From Cannabis sativa (Eukaryota > Streptophyta > Magnoliopsida > Rosales > Cannabaceae): a stretch of 64,000 bases of DNA. The stretch is taken from positions 3,789,280-3,853,279 of the forward strand of contig NC_083605.1 of NCBI RefSeq assembly GCF_029168945.1, given 5' to 3'. The notes below the pieces were generated by a model, which worked only from the letters and a program-made list of their open reading frames with translations, did not search any database and was not told the DNA's origin. Positions 57,385 to 64,000 of the stretch are shown in pieces. A program made the position numbers and the translations under genes. Position 1 is the stretch's first letter. Every line of letters begins with the position of its first letter.

Positions 57385-57870
57385 TTTTCAGCAGTTTTAA
57401 ATTAGGGTGCTAGTAGCCTAGTATGTTGTTACTAGCCAAAGGGTAATACCTTTGGCTAGTTTTACTTAGAAATTTTGTTGGTGTTTTAGTTTTTTGTAAT
57501 GTTGAACTAGTAACATGGGTTGTGTGTTAATTCTATTTTGTTTTTTAATTTTATTTTGAAGATCGTTATTCTAATATAACTGTGTTTTTTTGTTCGGTGT
57601 TGCGATGTTTTTTCAGATTTGGTAGCTTTGGCGACAACTTTTAATTATGAGAAGGTGTTTGCTGTTTGAAGACGTTATAACTTTATTGTCTATATTTCCG
57701 GGGGCAGTTTTGTCTCATGTGGCTCGCGATTTGTTTTCTACAACTCATGGTTGGCAAAACATGCCCTTCGGTTAGACGATGAGCTATCTTGGTTCGAGGA
57801 GGCCGATTGTGGTTTGCTGCTTTGTTAATCATGTGTGACAATGTTCACCACGTCAAAAAAAAAAATGCTT
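57385..57870 (+). mobile_element. LINE 3' end (RNase H tail), copy 2
   Basis: Reads FEDVIALLS-like wording then HVARDL, with frameshifts, and ends with the run CGTCAAAAAAAAAAA. It matches copy 1 at 229-700 on the opposite strand over its whole length, including the upstream ACTAGCCAAAGGGTAATACC. Confidence 0.7.
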
Positions 57871-58031
57871 GTTAAACATAAATCCAAATAAAGCTGAAGT
57901 AGAATAGTGTTAGAGAGTTTCATATTATTAATGTATAGAAAGATAATAAAATAAATAAGATAAATAATAAATATAAAAGATAAACTACTCCTATTATTAA
58001 TTAGTTTTGAGATAAAATCTCATTCATTTTA

Positions 58032-58403
58032 GGGTAAATACCATTTTGGACCTTCTGTTTTACAAAAGTTACCAATTGGACCCTGTGTTTTGTTAAATGA
58101 CAAAATGGACCCTGTATTTTCAAAAATAGTACAAATAGGACCCTGAATTGATTTTTTATCAAAATAAAGTTTAATTATAATCCGATCTAAAAGTGATATG
58201 ACAAAACTGTTTACATTTTTTGTATCTGTTCGTATTAAGCATTGTCTTCAAGTTGTTGTATTAAAAAAAAAGTTGTCAAAAATTAAGCTCAGGGTCCTAT
58301 TTTTACTATTTTAGAAAATACAGGGTCCATTTTGTCATCTAACAAAATACAGGGTTCAATCTGTAACTTTTGCAAAACACAGGGTCCAAAATGGTATTTA
58401 CCC
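58032..58403. mobile_element. Mutator-like MITE family D, copy 2
   Basis: Ends GGGTAAATACCATTTTGGAC and its inverse, with an exact 9-bp duplication TTCATTTTA at 58023-58031 and 58404-58412. It is in the opposite orientation to the copy at 36190 and better preserved. Non-coding, 372 bp. Confidence 0.93.
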
Positions 58404-58468
58404 TTCATTTTATCATAAATTTTAACAAAGAGAGAGAACTAAATATATTGACTTATATATGTCACCAT

Positions 58469-58724
58469 CAGGGCCGGCCCTAGGCATAGGCGGGCTAGGC
58501 CCGTGCCTAGGGCCCACACTTTTCGGGGGCCCAAAATAAAAAAATTAAAAAAATTATTAGCCTTTTATTTAAGTAAAATTAAGTGTATTATAAACAATAA
58601 ATATTCATAGCTTAGTTGGTTGAGGTGGAAGCCATAATGTTCAAGGTCATGAGTTCAAATCCCATAACACTCATTTTTTGATATTTTTTCGTCTTGGGCC
58701 CATATATTTTCAGGGCCGGCCCTG
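58469..58724. mobile_element. Small hAT element carrying a tRNA-like segment
   Basis: Ends CAGGGCCGGCCCTAGG and (minus strand) CAGGGCCGGCCCTGAA. GTCACCAT is duplicated exactly at 58461-58468 and 58725-58732, an 8-bp hAT footprint. The middle contains the tRNA-like piece described separately. 256 bp, no coding frame. Confidence 0.92.
58605..58668 (+). promoter_or_regulatory. tRNA-like pol III promoter (A and B boxes)
   Basis: TAGCTTAGTTGG at 58608 fits an A box, and GAGTTCAAATCCC at 58651 fits a B box (GGTTCGANNCC) at tRNA-like spacing. No complete acceptor or anticodon stem is visible, so it is not a tRNA gene; it resembles a SINE head. Confidence 0.6.
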
Positions 58725-58732
58725 GTCACCAT

Positions 58733-59559
58733 GCCTTCTGTTTGGTTAAGGTAGACTCAATATATTTATTAATGTTTGCCTTTATTTACTTACTAATATA
58801 TTAATAAAATCAATAGTTACTAAATAATGATCATAAAGTATAGAAATTAAATAAACTAAATAATCAATAGTTACTAGACTTACATAAGAAAATTACTAGG
58901 AGGTAGAGTTATCTATAATTTATAACCTCTATAAAAGAGGCAATATTTTTGGGCTTCTAAATTTTGAATTACCAAAAAGTTCTCATTTCACACTCTTAGT
59001 TTATTATGTTGAGGTTGTTCATATACAATACATGTGGTGATTATTTTTTTTTCCTTTTAATTAAATTATTTATTATGTTGAATGATTTGGTTTGATTTAT
59101 TAATAAAATCAAATTTTATTCAAAAAAAAAAATATAAACTTATACAAAACATGTTTTGATTTTTTTTCTCTCATGTATATATATGTATATATTTGTAGGG
59201 ATAATGAGTGAAAAATAAATACTTGACTCTTAATTTTCTTTTCTTTTAAGGAAATTTAGCCTTAAAGTTTATTACCTACATAATTTACTATGATTTATTT
59301 GTTATAATTTCACATTAAAAAAATAATTTAATATTTTTAATTTTCTACTTTTTGTAGTATACATTCTTCCATTTTTATTTTATTTTACTTTTGATATTTT
59401 CTTTTAAGAAGAGAGAATAAGTTTGTATTAAAAGTTCTTTAGGACCATTATTAAATTGTGTTAAATATAAATGAATTATGTTAGATTTTATCGCATATCG
59501 TTAACAAAATACCTTTCAATAAAAAATATAAAAGGAGAATTACCTCATATACTATTTTT
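58733..59559. other. AT-rich intergenic DNA
   Basis: No open frame or paired repeat seen. Confidence 0.4.
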
Positions 59560-59720
59560 TAACTTTTTTTTCTTTTTAAATTTATAGTTTGGGTTGCTTC
59601 GGTGGTTGTTTCGGTAGTTTCTATGTAGATTTTGGTTGCGATTTAAGTTGCTTTGTTAATTGTTATGTGGATTTCTATAAAAATACAAAAAAAAAAAAAA
59701 AAAAAAACTGCTTTAAAATG
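59560..59720. repeat. Family B relative, partial
   Basis: GGTTGCGATTTAAGTTGCTT and TAATTGTTATGTGGATTTCT are the complement of wording at 24262-24340. Ends in a long A-run. Confidence 0.5.
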
Positions 59721-59970
59721 TAAAAATAAAAAAACCTCATATCAACATTATGCTATATTTTATACAAAAATTTACTTTGTGATATATTTGTATTAATTTT
59801 TAGTATTGTACTCCAATGCAAAACTATAAAATTGGATTCATACAAATTTATGTTCAATTAATACTTCTATAAAAATACCAAAAAATAAAAACATAATTCT
59901 ATTATTACATTATTATCTAAAACAATAAAAAAGAATATAAATAGTTTATAATGTAATGTTATGGCCTATA
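59721..59970. other. AT-rich intergenic DNA
   Basis: No features recognised. Confidence 0.4.
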
Positions 59971-60369
59971 TCTATATTTATTAATAAAATATTAAAAAAC
60001 ATAAAAATAAATGAAAAATAGTGTATTTATAGTGATATAAATATTAGATTATGTTATATTATGTGCTAAATTTAGTATATTTTTTGCAATGTATCAATTT
60101 TGGCACAATTTTTAAAATACTGTTGGAGCAAATTTTTTACAAAATAAGCTATACACATCACCTATTTGATGCATCGCCATTAGAGATACACTTATGCAAC
60201 TCTTTAATAGATGATGTATCATTATCGTGTGAGTGTCATACTAATGACCATATGATAATTATATTTTATAATGAATATGCTAAGTGAAATTTATTTTACT
60301 ATTAGTCTATTAAGTACATTACATGATGCATTAAAATTATACGTGCGTAGCACGTGTTGTTCCAACTAG
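59971..60369 (+). mobile_element. Short non-autonomous Helitron
   Basis: The 3' end has the Helitron signature: a hairpin ACGTGC-GTA-GCACGT at about 60340-60354, a short spacer, and CTAG followed by T. The 5' end TCTATATTTATTAATAAAAT fits the TC start, and the flanking A and T agree with insertion into an AT dinucleotide. No RepHel frame; 399 bp. The 3' end is firm, the 5' end less so. Confidence 0.72.
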
Positions 60370-60574
60370 TATATATAAAATAAATTGGAGAATCAATAGT
60401 AATAAAGCAAGGATAGATAGATGAAGACATCCATTAATTATTATTTCATAAGACTCTGCCCTCCTCATTAAAACTTTATTATAAAAAAAAATAATTAAAA
60501 AAAAACCTTGTAGGAACAAAATTCTGGTAAAGATAGAGTACATTATTTTCTTATCTCTCCTTCTTTGCAGCCTC

Positions 60575-60870
60575 TATTTCAACTGATGAAATCTTTGACT
60601 CCATGCACACCAATTTTATATACTAACTTCTCAAATATTATTGTAGGAAGGGCTTTTGTAAATAAATCTGCTAAATAATTATCACAAGAACGTATCTTAT
60701 GAACATCTATCCCCTTTCTTCTTAAGCTCATGCGTGAAAAAAAAACTTTGGTGAAATGTTCTTAGTTTCATCATCTTTGAAGAAATTTCCTTTCATTTGA
60801 GCAATACATGCAACATTATTTCCATACATGTTAGGATTAAAATCACTTAATTTGTCAGTAGTTCCATCTT
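60575..60870 (-). pseudogene. Copia RNase H C-terminal fragment
   Basis: On the minus strand: CIAQMKGNFFKDDETKNISP, KFFFTHEL and LADLFTKALPTIIFEKL, the usual end of copia RNase H, with a break at about 60715-60740. The rest of the element is absent. Confidence 0.75.
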
Positions 60871-62344
60871 ATCACTCATTAAATGAATCTGAAGAAAGTT
60901 GTTGTTAGTTATAACAGTTGGCTTTGTCACCAACTTAAAGGGAGTCCCACCAACATCTATAAGTGTCTCTACTCTCTCAAGAAAATTTCCAATGCTCTTA
61001 CTTCAGATTTCAAAGTCAAGTTTAGAGAGAGAAAGATAGAGTCTAATATCACAATGAGTGTGTGTGGAGGGATGTTATGAGAGTATCACTTTTGAAGTGA
61101 TTTCTCTCATTGTGTGTTGTGGTAATTTTACACGCAATTATACGTATCGCTTTAACAAGTATTACTCAAGTTTAGGACTCTTTCAGGGAATCATAGGTGC
61201 ACAGTTCTTAACTACAATTCTTATAAGATCAACCTCTCTCTTTGTGAATCTATTACTTATTAACGATACGTATACTTATATCTTGAAAATACCACAACAA
61301 TAAGACTTCATTAAAAGTGCATCAAACACAATCACATCAGTTTCTCAACATCTTTTAGTCTAGCTGGCTTTCAATGGCGGACGAAAAATTTCAATCCAAA
61401 TGGAAAGGAAAATCTTTAGTCCAAGTGAAAGGCCTAACGACAAATTAAGTTTGGCCTTTCCTAGAAGATTTTTGCAACTTCCACAAGTTACACTAGGTGG
61501 TTGACACGTGTTACCAAGTAGATCAGAACCCATCAGCCACGACAGTTGTCAGTAATAGGCCAGGCTTGATCCGCTACTGCTCCTCCGCAAGCACATCACC
61601 ATTCGGTGAGTCTTCAATGATTTGGGCCAAAGAGAGGCTCGTAGAGATGGATCCAGCCCAATAGTGTTTGACTTACAAGACTAGTGATGGAGAAGCTGAA
61701 TAGAATCGCCGATGCAAAGTTTCTTTCTCTCTAGACTAGATAGATAGAGAATTAGTTCAGTAGTGGGGTAGTATAATAAATAAAGAAGAAAAGTTAAAAC
61801 TTAAAATATGGTATTCCAAACTTTATTTACAAAAATATAGCATAAAGAAGCTCATACAAATTGTAAAAAAAAAAAAAACTAAGTCAATAATCTTTATGCA
61901 TTAAAAAATTGTGCCATAAAAAGTTAAGTCTTTATTTTTTTTTCATATATTGTGTAATTTATACTATTGTAATGACTTTTTTAAATCTCATATTTAATGT
62001 TTTAAAGCTTCTTTGTCTCCCTATTTGAAACATAAATTAGAGAAACCAAATGTATGGAATATCACAGAAACTAGTTTTTTAAACTGAAAAATCGGTTTCT
62101 TAATAAACAAATCTTCAACATAAGCATATAACAATTAAAAGAAGAGATAAAATCTATAACATTAAGAAGTTTTTGAATTTAAGTATGAGTATATAACTAT
62201 ATATCAACTATTTTTTAGACGTATGTACGGAACTATTTTCGTAGACTATATATATATTATATTCTCTACAGTGATTCAATTAAGAAACTAATTATTAGAT
62301 TGTTTTTTTCATGTTATTTTTTTAATGAGTTTTTTTTGTTGGTA
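60871..62344. other. Unassigned intergenic DNA
   Basis: 61370-61750 is less AT-rich than its surroundings (GGCCAGGCTTGATCCGCTAC, GCTCGTAGAGATGGATCCAG) and could be a fragment of an old retroelement leader or gene, but no frame or known motif is seen. The short open frames here show no recognisable similarity. Confidence 0.3.
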
Positions 62345-63826
62345 AATGAGTAAGATTCTATTGCCCAAGAACCTTTAAAAAAAACAACTTAGTTGAGCAA
62401 ACACAACTTGTCAAACCAAATCCTATCCTTTTTACCTATCTTCTCTCTTTTAAAATGAGAAAATTAACCTATTACAAATCTCTTTCTTAATTCTATTTAC
62501 AACAATATGAATACTATACATTCTACATCCCAAAAGACAATATTTCTTGCCTCCCAAATTCTGTAAACTACAACATTAATAATAGTTGTGTACACCTCCT
62601 TCCGAAATTCAGAGTGCTTACATCTTTTTATCCACTTCAAGCTTTTTTCTAGATCCCAGTTATTGACACTAATACCTGCCCAAAGAAGCAATTACACTCA
62701 AAGAAGATATGACTATGAGATTCAGATTTGGTATTACATAAAAGACAAGTATCATTATTAATGATATCAAACTTGGTAAGTCTATCTCAGGTATTCAATC
62801 TCTTCTTGCAAGCCAACCAAGTGATGAACTTGTGTTTGGGAGTACTATGACGATTCTAAATAAAGGAATTCCACACCTTTGTGCTAAAATTTTCAGACTC
62901 AAAATCAGCAATGCTTATTTTCTTTTTTATCTCATTCTTAACCTCCACAATTTTCTTCCAAGACCAGCTCCCCCCTTGTGGAGCATTACAGCTTCACCAA
63001 TCAAATTTTTTAATATAGACTGTATTCACCCATTTAACCAACAAGTTATTCTTTTTTTGGACAATATTCCAAATATATCTTCCCAAAGCACCTGTATTCC
63101 ATTGCTCAATATTTCTAAAACCCAAACTACCATAAGTTTTAGGTTGACAAACCTCATTCCAAGCTACCAAACCCGGGGCAGTAGATTTAGCATTTCCTTT
63201 CCATAAGAAGTTCCTACAAATACTGTTGATTCTCTCCAAAATATACTTCGAAAGAATCATTAATTATGCCCAATAAGTGTGTATTGCAATCAAAACTAAA
63301 TTTATTAAGACACATCTCCCCGCATAAGAGATATTCACCATCTTCTCCACAATATTGTCACACTCTACTTTTGAGATTTTCTTGGAACAAATAGGAATTC
63401 TAGGATATCTAAAAGAGCTTTTAGAATATCTTGAACAATCAATTATATTTTGAATATCATCCTTATCCATTCCAAAGCAGTTAATAGTCATTTTGCTTAC
63501 ATTAGGAAACAAACTAGAAGTTTCAAAAAAAACTCAAAAAGACCCGAAGTAAAGATTAATGGACTGAACTTCTCCTCTCAAAAATAGAAGAAGATCATTA
63601 GCAAAGCATAAATGGTTCAATTTCAACGGAGAGCATCTTGGATGGAACTTAAAATCTTTCCTCATAGAAATTTTAGTCATCAATCTAGATAAGTATTCCA
63701 TGGCCAAAACAAAAAGGAGCGGAGACATGAGATCTCCTTGTCTTAGACCCCCTTTTGAAAAAAAAAATAACCATGAAAAGTACTATTAATCATTAGAGAA
63801 AACTTAGGAGTAGTAACACACTCCAT
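62345..63826 (-). pseudogene. Eroded LINE reverse transcriptase
   Basis: On the minus strand, from 63826 down: [32 protein letters not shown] with an altered catalytic box (FAND in place of FADD), IPICSKKISK, ISYAGRCVLINLVLIAIHTY, SICRNFLWKGN, KTYGSLGFRNIEQWNTG and finally RKEVYTTIINVVVYRIWEAR. Several stops and frameshifts. Its upstream side is cut by another LINE end at 63827. Confidence 0.87.
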
Positions 63827-64000
63827 AATTTTTTTTTGGACAAAGTGATTAGAATCACTTATGAATTTACGACGCCCACGTCCGTCACCGGCGCTGGAAC
63901 CTCCTCGAACTAGGATAGCTCATCGTCTAACCGCAGAGCATGCTTTGCCAACCATGGGCCGCTAAAATCTTAGAGCGAGTCCCATGGGACAAAACTACCC
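63827..64000 (-). mobile_element. LINE 3' end (RNase H tail), copy 3, running off the window
   Basis: T-run at about 63829-63838 (poly(A) on the minus strand), then the same ending as copies 1 and 2 (shared CTCGAACTAGGATAGCTCATC). It is inserted in the older LINE reverse transcriptase, so it is the younger of the two. Continues beyond 64000. Confidence 0.75.

Noticed and set aside
58605..58668. tRNA gene
   Set aside because: A and B boxes are present but there is no matching acceptor stem or anticodon arm, and it lies inside a small hAT element.
60883..61303. Short open frames of 65 and 81 codons
   Set aside because: No splice context, no recognisable motif and AT-driven codon use; not supported as genes.

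Overview
The window looks like nuclear DNA of a dicot plant. It is strongly AT-rich. It carries intron-containing plant genes with clear plant-specific families (HYL1/DRB1, PUB-ARM, OPT, DUF247), and it is packed with plant transposon families: Ty1/copia, Ty3/gypsy, LINE, hAT, Mutator-like and Harbinger-like MITEs, a Helitron and a Cassandra TRIM. The protein sequences would fit a rosid, possibly Cannabaceae, but I cannot fix the species from sequence alone.

Five protein genes look intact. (1) DRB1/HYL1, minus strand, 3 coding exons between 2072 and 4375: a dsRNA-binding microRNA-processing factor. (2) Mitochondrial ribosomal protein mS33, plus strand, 2 coding exons between 5325 and 7316, divergent from DRB1 and sharing a short promoter with it. 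(3) A single-exon DUF247 membrane protein, minus strand, 11301-12965, isolated in repeats. (4) A U-box/ARM-repeat E3 ligase (PUB42/43/44 type), plus strand, 4 coding exons between 29088 and 32524. (5) An OPT-family oligopeptide transporter, minus strand, 6 coding exons between 32876 and 35762, convergent with the E3 ligase. For all multi-exon genes the exon junctions given keep the frame and use GT-AG introns.

The remaining sequence is mostly transposon-derived. 1-700, 57385-57870 and 63827-64000 are copies of one LINE 3' end. The mS33 intron holds an 857-bp terminal-inverted-repeat element with an internal array of palindromes. 8620-10026 is a 1.4-kb Mutator-like element containing a second element. 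13118-24550 is a mosaic of decayed copia elements, an hAT element, a CACTA-like element, LINE fragments and a Cassandra TRIM whose LTR carries a 5S rRNA-like promoter. 24880-26160 is extreme AT-rich DNA. 36-45 kb holds several MITEs, a solo LTR and an hAT element. 45548-54237 is an almost complete 8.7-kb Ty3/gypsy chromovirus-like element with 1.9-kb LTRs and a TAAAC target duplication. 55-64 kb holds LINE insertions, MITEs, a short Helitron and a copia fragment.

I did not find a convincing new multi-gene biological system. The most distinctive signals are the divergent DRB1/mS33 pair with a transposon-built hairpin array in the mS33 intron and a direct empty-site paralogue 2 kb away; the duplicated, MITE-split exon fragment inside DRB1 intron 1; a conserved palindrome in two diverged LTR families; and a small hAT element carrying a tRNA-like pol III promoter.
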